Notes: generated by a model not told the origin, from the sequence alone. A DNA stretch of 61,565 nucleotides from Desulfobulbaceae bacterium (GCA_024763055.1 JANTGH010000002.1:1-61565), one strand, 5' to 3'. Shown: positions 42,402 to 52,496, counted from the first letter of the stretch. A program made the numbers and translations.

Positions 42402-43502
42402 TTGGCCACATCCGACACACCCAAATATGGCCTGATTCAGATTGAACCGACCAGCTATTGTAATTTACGCTGTATTACCTGTCTTCGTTCTTCTCACCCC
42501 GACCTGTGGCAGGATCGTGATTTTCCCCCCTCTCTTTTTGCAGACCTACAAGGCGTTTTTCAACAGACAAGGGCCGTACATCTCCAGGGCTGGGGAGAAC
42601 CGCTTCTTTTTGACCATTTCATCTCGTTAATCAAGAGTGCGAGGAAGTCGGGATGCACGGTCAGTTTTACCAGTAACGGCTCCATTATGGATAAAGAGCT
42701 GGCAATGCGTCTTATCAACTCCGGTGTGGATGGAATTACCTTTTCCATGGCAGGAGCAACTGCCGAAACTCAGGACCAATTGCGAGGAAAACATTCCTTT
42801 CGGCGATTAGATGTTACGCTGTCTACCCTGGTTGCAGCCAAAAAGAAATTACGCAGCTCCACTCCAGCCATTGCCGTCAGTTATTTGCTGACGCCTGCTA
42901 CTGTTAAAGAATTGCCCCGGGCCATCAGCTGGTGTGGAAAAAGGGGAGTAGGATTGCTTGCAGGCGTTCATCTTACCCATGCCGGCTGCAGCAGGCAGCA
43001 ATCGTTGCAGCTTTTTCCAGTAGCAAACCGTAAAATTACAACGTTAATCAGATGGGCCCATCTACGGGCGTTGTTTGCCGGGATACGATTAGAGCTGCCT
43101 CCCATGACCTCAACCTTAACGCCGATTTGTTCAAAAAATCCAGTACATAATCTGTCCATTGCCGCAGATGGTTCTGTAGCACCCTGTGTGTTTCTCAATG
43201 CGCCAATGGCCGAATCGGTCAATTGGCTCAATAATGACCGAATTGTCGGCTCCACCCCTTTTATCTTTGGAAATATTACTAACGAACCCTTAGAGGAAAT
43301 CTGGAACCGACAACACTATAGAAAATTTCGTCAATGTTTTGCCGACAGAACGGTAGAATACCAAAAAGCCCTTGCCCGGGTTGGGTATGATATGGACGGT
43401 ATTGAACAGTTGGAAAAGGCAAGGGAGCATATTCGTCAGGCATTTATTGACAATCCGGTGCCCGAAGCATGTCTGGGCTGCGCCAAATTAAAAGGATACT
43501 GA
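42402..43502 (+). CDS. radical SAM/SPASM-like protein
   Basis: EPTSYCNLRCITCLRS (CX3CX2C), TSNGSIMDKELAMRLINSGVDGITFSMAG; C-terminal Cys set ending CLGCAKLKGY. TTG start after GGAGGAGCC. Confidence 0.85.
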   Translation: MATSDTPKYGLIQIEPTSYCNLRCITCLRSSHPDLWQDRDFPPSLFADLQGVFQQTRAVHLQGWGEPLLFDHFISLIKSARKSGCTVSFTSNGSIMDKELAMRLINSGVDGITFSMAGATAETQDQLRGKHSFRRLDVTLSTLVAAKKKLRSSTPAIAVSYLLTPATVKELPRAISWCGKRGVGLLAGVHLTHAGCSRQQSLQLFPVANRKITTLIRWAHLRALFAGIRLELPPMTSTLTPICSKNPVHNLSIAADGSVAPCVFLNAPMAESVNWLNNDRIVGSTPFIFGNITNEPLEEIWNRQHYRKFRQCFADRTVEYQKALARVGYDMDGIEQLEKAREHIRQAFIDNPVPEACLGCAKLKGY

Positions 43503-43503
43503 C

Positions 43504-45435
43504 ATGGAACCCCTGACAGCCGGCGCTGAACTTGATGGTTTTGTTATTAAAGAAGAATTATACAACGGCGCCATGGCCAGAATTTACCGGGCAAGAGACC
43601 TGCTCACCGATGAAGTGGTCGCCCTCAAGGTTCCTTTTGGCGATATTATTAATAATCCGGTTCTTTACTATCATTATCAGAACGAGGAGCGTATCGGCAG
43701 GCTTCTGAATCACCCATATATCGTTCGCTTTTTCTATCGCAACCGTTCACGTCAATATATCATTCAAGAGTATGTTCCCGGGGTCGATCTTCGTCAGTAT
43801 GTGGGAAGGGGAAAAAAAATGACTTTTTCCAAGGTCAGGCCCATTATTCTCCAGATTGCAGGCGCCCTGACCTATCTTCATGATACAGGGGTTATTCATC
43901 TTGATCTCAAGCCGGAAAATATTATTATTTGTCATGAGCAGGTAAAGCTTATTGATTTTGGTCTGGCAGTCAAATCGGATTTACCGGACCTGCTGGCGGA
44001 AGATTTCAGTTCCCCTCACGGCACGCCCTTTTATATAGCGCCGGAACAGATTACAGGCATCCGCGATGAACCGCGCAGTGATATCTACAGCCTGGGGGTT
44101 ATTTTTTATGAGATGATGACCGGTCATCTCCCATTTCCCCGTTCTCGAAAACTGTCACAAACCCGATTACGCCTGAAGACCGATCCTGTTCCGCCAAGGT
44201 ATTATGCGCCGGGATTTGACCCACGAGTACAGGAAATTATTTTAAAATCCTTGGCCAGGCAACCTGAAGACCGGTATAAAAACGCATCGATGTTGATTTA
44301 TGATCTAAAAAATATCGAACAGGTGCAGGTAACGGAACTCGGCCTCAAAAAAAAGAAACCATGGTGGTTTTTTGCACAATTTCGGCCGACATCTACCTTC
44401 TCCGGTCCCCGAAAGCGTCATTTTTTTTCTGCGTTGAATAAGCCGCAGCTCCTTGGCGCAGTTATTAACCATGTCAGTGCGGATCAAGTTATTGAAGAAT
44501 TGCGACGCCGAGCCCTGATACTCGGTGCCGAGGTTACGTTGCTCACTGTTATTGAGGAAGAAGATGACTCTCATTTTCTGAAATACGGTCTTGAAGTCGC
44601 AGGAGAACAACTCAGAAGTCGCCTGGAACATTTTGTGCAAAGATTCCGGCGATACAATATCGATCCAACCATCAGGCTTATCCGGGGCGAAGCCACAAAT
44701 GTTATTTTATCTGTAGCACAGCAATTACAGGCAGTTTGTATTGTTCTGGGGCCTTCACGCAAACCGGGTTTATTCGGCGCTTCGGTGGTGGAAAAGATCA
44801 CCTCCAAAAGCAAAACCGAAGTGCTGGTTGCCATGAGCAAACCCCATACCCTTGTCTGGACCGCGCAGGGACTGCCCATTGACCGGCTGAGCGAGGAACA
44901 GGTTATTGCCATTGATATTTTTCTTGTTGACGGCTGGTTCAATCATGTGAGCTGGCTGGCTGAGCTGGCACTTTCCCTTTTGCGAAATTCAGGGAAGCAG
45001 GTGGACCTGGCTCCTGATCACTGTGCTGTCGGCAGGTGGCTGGCAGAATTACACACGGATCCCTACTGGGCAAAAATTGCCCATAGGATTGATCCTGTGC
45101 ATAGCCAATTACACAAGGTGGCGGAAGGGATGACCTCTCTTGCCCGGGCAGGTGACCTGCAGGGTATGAAAAATATCTACCAGACAAAGGCGCTGCCGCT
45201 TTCCTGCGGGTTACGGGAGCGGTTTGCAGAGGTGAGCAGATTGATCAGGGAATGGTCCGGCTACCATGAAGTCAGACAGATTCCGGCACTTCGTGCAGCC
45301 GATTGCCCTCTTTTTCATGGGGATGCACCGGTCGGTGGTCCTCTGCTGGAATTGCATACAATCAGAAATTATCTTGAGACCCATGTTGTGGATTCCGGGA
45401 GTGCACCCCGCCACGAAACCGATAGAAAGGAATAA
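43504..45435 (+). CDS. Ser/Thr protein kinase fused to Usp and CZB-like zinc-binding domains
   Basis: Kinase: VVALKVP, GVIHLDLKPENIIIC, KLIDFGLA, GTPFYIAPEQ; Usp-like 44450-44840; CZB-like HVSWLAELALSLL...CAVGRWL...HRIDPVHSQLHKVA. Confidence 0.82.
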   Translation: MEPLTAGAELDGFVIKEELYNGAMARIYRARDLLTDEVVALKVPFGDIINNPVLYYHYQNEERIGRLLNHPYIVRFFYRNRSRQYIIQEYVPGVDLRQYVGRGKKMTFSKVRPIILQIAGALTYLHDTGVIHLDLKPENIIICHEQVKLIDFGLAVKSDLPDLLAEDFSSPHGTPFYIAPEQITGIRDEPRSDIYSLGVIFYEMMTGHLPFPRSRKLSQTRLRLKTDPVPPRYYAPGFDPRVQEIILKSLARQPEDRYKNASMLIYDLKNIEQVQVTELGLKKKKPWWFFAQFRPTSTFSGPRKRHFFSALNKPQLLGAVINHVSADQVIEELRRRALILGAEVTLLTVIEEEDDSHFLKYGLEVAGEQLRSRLEHFVQRFRRYNIDPTIRLIRGEATNVILSVAQQLQAVCIVLGPSRKPGLFGASVVEKITSKSKTEVLVAMSKPHTLVWTAQGLPIDRLSEEQVIAIDIFLVDGWFNHVSWLAELALSLLRNSGKQVDLAPDHCAVGRWLAELHTDPYWAKIAHRIDPVHSQLHKVAEGMTSLARAGDLQGMKNIYQTKALPLSCGLRERFAEVSRLIREWSGYHEVRQIPALRAADCPLFHGDAPVGGPLLELHTIRNYLETHVVDSGSAPRHETDRKE

Positions 45436-45449
45436 ATAGAAAAAGTGTA

Positions 45450-46190
45450 ATGCGATTAGCCATTTTTTCAGATATTCACGGGAATTTAGAGGCGCTGCAG
45501 GCCTTTATTCAGGACGTTAGACACAGGCGGGTGCATCGTTACATGTGTCTTGGTGATATAGTGGGTTATGGCGCAAACCCCAATGAATGTATAGAACGGA
45601 TCAGGACATTGCCGAAAATGAATTGCGTGCTCGGCAATCATGATGCCGCTGCAATCTGGCGTTATTCTCCGTATTCAATGACAAAGGATGCAAAAGAGGT
45701 CATCCTGTGGACTATTGATCAGCTAATTAGAGACAACAGCGTATTTCTCAAACAACTTCGACCAAAGCTGATCATGGGTGGTCTATGCTTTGTGCATGCC
45801 AATCCATACAACCCGGAAGCCTACCGGTACGTAATCAATAGAAAATACGCTATGCGCTCCTTTGCCGCGGCCAGGCAAAGGCTGACCTTTATTGGGCACA
45901 GCCATAGACCGGTGATTATAACCAAAAAGAATTTTTTCCAGATTACCTTTGAATCGCCCAAGGGATCAATTGCCTATTCTCTTGAAAAAGTCAAAAAACA
46001 AATCATTAATTGCGGCAGTATCGGTCAGCCGCGAGATGGTGACCCGCGAGCCTGCTACTGTATATTTGATACCCGGGAAAATGAAGTGGAATTTCACCGC
46101 ATCGCCTATGATTTTCAGTCTGCAGCTTCCAAAATCACTTCCGCCGGTCTTCCGGATTTTTTAGGTAGCCGACTTGCTCGTGGCCGGTAA
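45450..46190 (+). CDS. metallophosphoesterase
   Basis: RLAIFSDIHGNLEALQAF, GDIVGYGANPNECI, VLGNHDAAA, FIGHSHRPVI, INCGSIGQPRDGDPRA. Confidence 0.92.
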   Translation: MRLAIFSDIHGNLEALQAFIQDVRHRRVHRYMCLGDIVGYGANPNECIERIRTLPKMNCVLGNHDAAAIWRYSPYSMTKDAKEVILWTIDQLIRDNSVFLKQLRPKLIMGGLCFVHANPYNPEAYRYVINRKYAMRSFAAARQRLTFIGHSHRPVIITKKNFFQITFESPKGSIAYSLEKVKKQIINCGSIGQPRDGDPRACYCIFDTRENEVEFHRIAYDFQSAASKITSAGLPDFLGSRLARGR

Positions 46191-46208
46191 TGAGGAAAAT
46201 TAAAAAAA

Positions 46209-47918
46209 ATGATTATTCCATCCATAAGCAGCATGAATCTTCGCCATAAATTTTTTGTCTGGTCCGGATTGATTCTGGCAGCTTTCAGTCTTCTGCTGTC
46301 CCTGTTGTATTACCAACATATGAAATCGATTCTGATGCAGGAAGCACTGGATAAATCCGAGGTGATTCTGCAGGAGGTGGAGGCTATCAGGGAATATGTG
46401 AAAGAGGTGCTGCGTCCGAAGATGCGGGCAATGCACAGGGATGACACCTTTATTGTTGAGGCCATGTCGACCACCCATGTCAGCTTAAATATCATGAAAC
46501 GGTTTGGCCGTAGAATGAAAGGCTATGTCTTTCGCCGGGTTTCTCTAAATCCGCTTAATCCTGATAACCTGGCCAATGATTTTGAAGAGGAAATGTTTGA
46601 CTGGTTTGAAGAAAATCCCGACAGCAGACTATGGCAGGGCATTGTCCGCAGAGATGGTAAGGCCTTTTTTATAAGTATGTTGCCGGATTATTTCGAGGCA
46701 AGCTGTCTGACCTGTCACGGTGACTATCATGACGCACCACAATCTCTTATTGAGCTCTACGGGACCAAGGGAGGATTTCGTTTTAAAGAAGGTGAACTCG
46801 GCGGCATTGATTCGGTTTCTGTTCCGGTCACCGGGTCACTTGCCCGGATAACGAGAGACAGTGTTCTTGTTTTTCTTGTTATATTCGGGGCAGCGATGCT
46901 GGCCCTGTTTTTACTCAATTTGTTATTTGCCAGACTGGTTATTACCCGGCTCAACCGGGTCAGTTCATCACTGCTGCAGGAGGACGGTCCCGGCGTCGAT
47001 ACGGATACAGGAAAAACGCGGGAGAGACCGGATGTTGATGAACTCGACAGCCTGCACCTCTCCCTCGACACCTTGACCAGATACGTAAAGACAGCTCGTA
47101 AGGGGGCAGGGCTGCAGCCTGATTTTGTCGGTCCATACACTCTTGGAGCTCCACTTGCTCCAGGAACCCTTTCCTGGCTTTACGATGGGCTGGATACTCG
47201 CACAGACCAACGGGTCTCACTCAAACTTGGTTTTGAAGAGGTTATGATCAATCCGCTGTACGCGGCCTGTTTTCATGCTGAATTAAAAATTCTGCAGAGT
47301 GTCAGGCATGACAACCTGTTGACTCCTGAGAAGAGGGAAGGGGAGACCCTGGTTCTTGAACCGGCTTTGGGTATGGATTTTGAACAATGGATTAGAAGGC
47401 AAAAAGAAACGGTAAGATTCTTGCCTCTTTTGGTTGAACAACTTTGTGATCTCGTCGCCACCCTGCATTCAAGGGGTGTGGTACACCATGATCTCCGTCC
47501 CGGCGTATTTATGATTACCGATGACAAGGTGTTGAAGCTTTTTGATATGGGCCATGCCTTTCAAAGGGACATACCCGATGTCATTCTTTCTTCGGGGCTG
47601 GGACCCCAGGGAGACTTGAGATACATGGCTCCGGAATTGATACAAGGCCGTCGCGGTGACCCCCGTAGTGACATTTACAGCCTTGGCATAATACTCCATC
47701 TTCTGCACACAAAGTCGCTACCGTTTAGGCATAAAAAAGCGTCAATTTCGAACTGGCTGAACATGAAAAAAGAGGTTCCACCTCCACATACCTTCCAGGA
47801 AAACATACCCGACGATATTGAAGATATAATTCTTAAGGCCATGGCCTGGGATGTGGAACATCGCTATCAATGGGTGGAAGATCTTTGGGAGGACCTGCAC
47901 CAAGCAGGGAAAATCTGA
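46209..47918 (+). CDS. DUF3365-like heme sensor fused to a Ser/Thr kinase-like domain
   Basis: TM, LRPKMRAMHRDDTFIVEAMSTTHVS, ASCLTCHGDYHDAPQSLIELYG, TM, then VSLKLG, GVVHHDLRPGVFMI, LKLFDMGHA, LRYMAPELIQG. Confidence 0.82.
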   Translation: MIIPSISSMNLRHKFFVWSGLILAAFSLLLSLLYYQHMKSILMQEALDKSEVILQEVEAIREYVKEVLRPKMRAMHRDDTFIVEAMSTTHVSLNIMKRFGRRMKGYVFRRVSLNPLNPDNLANDFEEEMFDWFEENPDSRLWQGIVRRDGKAFFISMLPDYFEASCLTCHGDYHDAPQSLIELYGTKGGFRFKEGELGGIDSVSVPVTGSLARITRDSVLVFLVIFGAAMLALFLLNLLFARLVITRLNRVSSSLLQEDGPGVDTDTGKTRERPDVDELDSLHLSLDTLTRYVKTARKGAGLQPDFVGPYTLGAPLAPGTLSWLYDGLDTRTDQRVSLKLGFEEVMINPLYAACFHAELKILQSVRHDNLLTPEKREGETLVLEPALGMDFEQWIRRQKETVRFLPLLVEQLCDLVATLHSRGVVHHDLRPGVFMITDDKVLKLFDMGHAFQRDIPDVILSSGLGPQGDLRYMAPELIQGRRGDPRSDIYSLGIILHLLHTKSLPFRHKKASISNWLNMKKEVPPPHTFQENIPDDIEDIILKAMAWDVEHRYQWVEDLWEDLHQAGKI

Positions 47919-47921
47919 AAA

Positions 47922-48033
47922 TTTATATGAACGGGAACACTGAGAATTCAACTTCCGGCCTGCTTTCATAACAGCGTAGCGGTGTCATCATTGTGGCTGT
48001 GGCCTGAAATTCTGGTCCAGCAATGATGGTTAC
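47922..48033 (-). repeat. degenerate reverse-orientation copy of repeat family R2
   Basis: TTTATATGAACGGGAACACTGAGAATTCAACTTCCGG...ATTGTGGCTGTGGCCTGAAATTCTGGTCCAGCAATGATGGTTAC matches the reverse complement of 13991-14091. Confidence 0.55.
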
Positions 48034-48203
48034 ATAGGTATCTTGTATCTGTTGCACGTTGTTTTACACCGTTGGCAGTCCCGGTGTTGGCGGTTCCAAT
48101 GGCAGTTTATTCTCAACAATCAAGAAAATTACGACTCGTGCCAGACAGGTTAGTTGTGAAAAGTGAAAGTGGACGATTTTTTTTCTCAGCTATACTGAAA
48201 ATA

Positions 48204-48395
48204 TCACTTCAATACATTTCCCACAGTTACAAATAACCCACCGATTAGACACGAAAACGCCCATATACCGAGAAGGGAAACCGACACAATAAAAAAGGTC
48301 CTCGTAAATTTAAGCAGATCGATGGTATTATTTGATTTCGAGTCACTTTTTGTTACTGCTTTTTCTACGGTTGTGTTCCATTGAACCTGTTCCAT
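48204..48395 (-). CDS. small single-TM protein, unknown
   Basis: 63 aa; hydrophobic segment TFFIVSVSLLGIWAFSCLIGGLFVTVG. Confidence 0.4.
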   Translation of the reverse strand: MEQVQWNTTVEKAVTKSDSKSNNTIDLLKFTRTFFIVSVSLLGIWAFSCLIGGLFVTVGNVLK

Positions 48396-48775
48396 TGTTG
48401 GCTACTCCATTGTTTTGATTTTTTTAGAGTTCCTTTATTTTTCACTGCATCCAAAAACCATGCCAGTATATTTTATATAGATAACAGCATGATACAGATA
48501 TTGTTAGAGCAGGAGAAACACTTTTGCTGCCACAGTTGTGTGGCAAACAGAAGAATTGCCACATAACCGTGGTGCATTGATCCGGAATTCTACGTTAAAG
48601 ATTTCTACGATCTACAAGGTAAAGGTGTTTTTGCCTAACGGTACCTGACAGCCATCCTGTCGTATCCCTGTTTTCATTCCTGTAGAAATAGTTTATACAA
48701 CCTCAGGTATTTTTACTTTTTAATCCACATCTATACTGCAGACCTCTCTATTTTCTCCTTTTTGGGAAATAGCTC

Positions 48776-49684
48776 ATGTCACATAACGCAAATTCACTAA
48801 AAAGTATTTTCTTTGCCCTTGGCGCCAATGCCGCAATCGCAGTGGCAAAATTTATTGCCGCCTTTTATACCGGATCCGGAGCAATGATGGCTGAGGCTAT
48901 TCATTCCGTTGCAGACACCGGCAATCAACTTCTACTTCTGCTTGGAATTCGCATGGCGAAAAAACCGCCGTCGCCTGATTTTCCTCTCGGCCATGGCAAA
49001 GAAGTATATTTCTGGTCCTTTATTGTTGCCTTGATGCTTTTCAGCATGGGAGGATTATTTTCCATCTATGAAGGCATTCATAAGCTTCATGCTCCGGAAC
49101 CGCTTAACGCTCCATTTATCGCACTGACGGTTTTGCTGTTTTCCATGGCCGCCGAAGGTGTTTCACTCTGGGGATGCATGCGTGAGGTGAACAAAGAACG
49201 ACAAGGCATGAGGATACGGCAGTGGTTTCGTGAAACCAGAAAATCCGAATTGCTGGTTGTTTTTGGCGAGGATTCAGCCGCGTTGCTTGGCCTGAGCTTT
49301 GCCACCCTTGCCGTTGTGGCAACCATGGTCACCGGTAATCCCACTTATGATGCCCTTGGATCAATAACCATTGGAGTACTTCTTGTTGTGATTGCCCTTT
49401 TTATCGGTATTGAGGTAAAATCCCTTTTGGTTGGTCAGGGGGTTGACCCTGCAGTAAAAAAGGAAATAATGGATTGTCTTTGCAAACAACCCGAAATTGA
49501 TTCGGTTTTGAATCTTTTGACCCTGCAGCTTGGTGAGGATGTAATGGTAGCGGTCAAGGCTAAAATGGAACCGGCGGAAACCTGTGATGCCTTTGTTGAA
49601 AATATCAATCGCTGCGAGTCAGCACTCAGAGAGCAATTCCCGCAAATACTCTGGCTCTTTTTTGAACCGGATAATAAAAAATAA
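48776..49684 (+). CDS. cation diffusion facilitator family transporter
   Basis: GSGAMMAEAIHSVADTGNQLLLLLGIRMAKKPPSPDFPLGHGKEVYFWSF. Confidence 0.92.
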   Translation: MSHNANSLKSIFFALGANAAIAVAKFIAAFYTGSGAMMAEAIHSVADTGNQLLLLLGIRMAKKPPSPDFPLGHGKEVYFWSFIVALMLFSMGGLFSIYEGIHKLHAPEPLNAPFIALTVLLFSMAAEGVSLWGCMREVNKERQGMRIRQWFRETRKSELLVVFGEDSAALLGLSFATLAVVATMVTGNPTYDALGSITIGVLLVVIALFIGIEVKSLLVGQGVDPAVKKEIMDCLCKQPEIDSVLNLLTLQLGEDVMVAVKAKMEPAETCDAFVENINRCESALREQFPQILWLFFEPDNKK

Positions 49685-49886
49685 CCAGGGTCCAGGAAAA
49701 CAATAATTATCCCGTAACGCGACGGATTCGGTTTTGGTTAACAGCATGAAAAGGGGGTATACTGATGATAAGTAATCCTTTTCACAACGCAAAAGCTGGA
49801 GAAAAAGACAAGCAAGATGGAATAATTATTTTTTTCCGGGGCACTTATCTTATCATCTGAGAAAAATTTCAAATGTAGGGCACACG

Positions 49887-52496
49887 ATGACGACCAAAAA
49901 AATAATTTATCGTAAAGACTATACTCCTCCTTCGTATCTCGTTGATACTGTCGATCTTCAGGTTGAACTTGACCCCTCCGCCACTCTGGTTACGGCAACA
50001 ATGCGGATGCGGGCAAATGGAGATAATCCGGGGCCGCTTGTGCTGGATGGTGAACAGTTCGAACTCCTGACTGTGCGTATCGACGGTAAAGAGCTGTCTC
50101 AACATGACTATAATTTTGCAGGTGGCGCCCTGCGTATTGATGCGGTGCCTGATCATTTTGAACTGCAGGTAATCAATCGGATTAATCCGCAAGAAAATAC
50201 GGCCCTTGAGGGGCTGTATCGTTCTTCCGGTAATTACTGCACCCAATGCGAGGCCGAAGGTTTCAGGCGAATTACCTGTTACCCTGACAGACCTGATATC
50301 ATGGCCGTGTTCACCACCACGGTTATTGGAGACAAAAAAGACTGCCCGGTTCTGCTGGCAAACGGCAACCTGGTGGAAGAGGGTGAGCTTGTGAATGGCC
50401 GTCATTTTGCGCGCTGGCATGATCCCTTTAAAAAACCCTCCTATCTCTTTGCTCTGGTCGCCGGCGATCTTGTGGCCATACAGGATATGTTTATCACGAT
50501 GTCCGGCCGAAAGGTCGACCTGTACATTTATGTGCAGGAACGGAACAGGGAGAAATGTGGCCATGCCATGGAATCTCTACAAAAGGCCATGCGCTGGGAT
50601 GAGGAAAAATTTGGCCGTGAATACGATCTTGACCGCTATATGATTGTGGCGGTGGATGATTTTAATATGGGCGCCATGGAAAACAAGGGACTGAATGTTT
50701 TTAATTCCAAGTACGTGCTGGCCCGCCCGGAAACAGCGACCGACATGGACTATGAAGGCATAGAGGGGGTCATTGCCCACGAATATTTCCATAACTGGAC
50801 CGGTAATCGCATTACATGCCGCGACTGGTTCCAGCTCAGCCTCAAGGAAGGATTGACCGTTTTTCGGGATCAGGAATTCACCAGTGATATGACCTCTCGC
50901 CCGGTGAAACGAATTCATGATGTCAATGTGATCCGCAGCTTTCAATTTCGGGAAGACAGCGGCCCCATGGCCCATCCGGTCAGGCCTGATTCCTTTGTCG
51001 AAATAAATAATTTTTATACCCTGACAGTGTACAACAAGGGCGCCGAAGTGATTCGGATGATCCACACCCTGCTTGGAGATAAGGGATTTTGCAGAGGCAT
51101 GGACCTGTACTTTGAACGTCATGACGGCCAGGCAGTGACCTGTGATGATTTTGTCCAGGCCATGCAGGATGCCAACGGCTTTGATCTTCATCAATTCACA
51201 CGCTGGTATTCCCAGGCAGGAACTCCTGAACTGACACTAAAAACCAAATATGAGCAGGAAAAAAACCGATACCGGCTTACTATCAGGCAAACCTGTCCGC
51301 CGACCCCGGGTCAGGAGAACAAAAAACCGTTTTTCATGCCGGTCAACATCGGTCTATTGGACAGTACCGGCAAAACGTTCTTTGAACAAACGCTCATCCT
51401 TCAGGATGAAGAACAGAACTTTTACTTTAATCACATTGAACACGAGCCGGTCTGCTCCATACTGAGGAATTTTTCTGCCCCGGTGAAAATCAATATGGAA
51501 CGTAGTGATCAGGAACTGGCCTTTCTCATGGCCCATGACTCGGACCCCTTTAACCGCTGGGACGCAGGCCAACAGCTTGCCATGAAGGTGCTGCTTGATG
51601 GAATTGAATCCTTCCAGCAGGGAAAACCTCTTGCGGTGCCCGACTATTTTCACCATGCCTTTGCCGGGCTGCTTGTTGATGAACACTCCGAACCCGCATT
51701 CCTGGCTCAGGCACTGACCCTGCCAAGCGAAAATTGGATAGGACAGCAGCTTCCCATAGTTGATCCTGAAGCTATTTTTTATACTCGTCAGAGCTTGCGG
51801 CGGCAGCTCTCCGAAGAACATCGGGACATACTCTGGGAGAATTATCATCAGCTCGGGACAGAGGACGCTTATGTCTATTCGGCTGCAGAAGCAGGCCGGA
51901 GAAGCCTGAGAAATGTCATGCTCGGCTATCTGCTGGTTGTTGACCAGGATGGTGAAATCGAAGAGGAAGTATTAACTGCCGGTGAGGAGCAATACCTGCA
52001 AAGTGACAACATGACCGAAATCATGGCCGCTTTGTCGGCAGTGGTCAATGCCGATCGAGAACGCGGCAATACGTTACTTGACGATTTTTATTTGAAATGG
52101 CAAAATGATCCACTGGTGGTTGATAAATGGTTGACCCTGCAGGCAACCTGCGTGTTGCCCGGTACGCTCAATCGTGTACAGGCCTTAACAACTCATCCGG
52201 CCTTTTCCCTGAAAAATCCCAACAAGGTTCGTTCTCTTATCGGCGCGTTCTGCTCGGGCAATCATTGGCAGTTTCATAACCCGGATGGTTCAGGCTATCT
52301 TTTTCTTACTGACCATGTTCTGACTCTTGATCCTCTGAATCCGCAAATAGCAGCCCGGTTGTTAACTCCGCTTACCCTTCGGCGCCGGTATGATGAAGTG
52401 AGACGGCACCTCATGAAAAAACAGCTGCAACGCATCAGTGATTCAGAAAACCTGTCCAATGATGTGCGCGAAATTGTTACCAGGAGTCTGGCTTAG
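49887..52496 (+). CDS. pepN: aminopeptidase N
   Basis: MGAMENKGLN (GAMEN) and VIAHEYFHNWTGNRITCRDWFQLSLKEGLTVFRDQEF; 869 aa. Confidence 0.97.
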   Translation: MTTKKIIYRKDYTPPSYLVDTVDLQVELDPSATLVTATMRMRANGDNPGPLVLDGEQFELLTVRIDGKELSQHDYNFAGGALRIDAVPDHFELQVINRINPQENTALEGLYRSSGNYCTQCEAEGFRRITCYPDRPDIMAVFTTTVIGDKKDCPVLLANGNLVEEGELVNGRHFARWHDPFKKPSYLFALVAGDLVAIQDMFITMSGRKVDLYIYVQERNREKCGHAMESLQKAMRWDEEKFGREYDLDRYMIVAVDDFNMGAMENKGLNVFNSKYVLARPETATDMDYEGIEGVIAHEYFHNWTGNRITCRDWFQLSLKEGLTVFRDQEFTSDMTSRPVKRIHDVNVIRSFQFREDSGPMAHPVRPDSFVEINNFYTLTVYNKGAEVIRMIHTLLGDKGFCRGMDLYFERHDGQAVTCDDFVQAMQDANGFDLHQFTRWYSQAGTPELTLKTKYEQEKNRYRLTIRQTCPPTPGQENKKPFFMPVNIGLLDSTGKTFFEQTLILQDEEQNFYFNHIEHEPVCSILRNFSAPVKINMERSDQELAFLMAHDSDPFNRWDAGQQLAMKVLLDGIESFQQGKPLAVPDYFHHAFAGLLVDEHSEPAFLAQALTLPSENWIGQQLPIVDPEAIFYTRQSLRRQLSEEHRDILWENYHQLGTEDAYVYSAAEAGRRSLRNVMLGYLLVVDQDGEIEEEVLTAGEEQYLQSDNMTEIMAALSAVVNADRERGNTLLDDFYLKWQNDPLVVDKWLTLQATCVLPGTLNRVQALTTHPAFSLKNPNKVRSLIGAFCSGNHWQFHNPDGSGYLFLTDHVLTLDPLNPQIAARLLTPLTLRRRYDEVRRHLMKKQLQRISDSENLSNDVREIVTRSLA

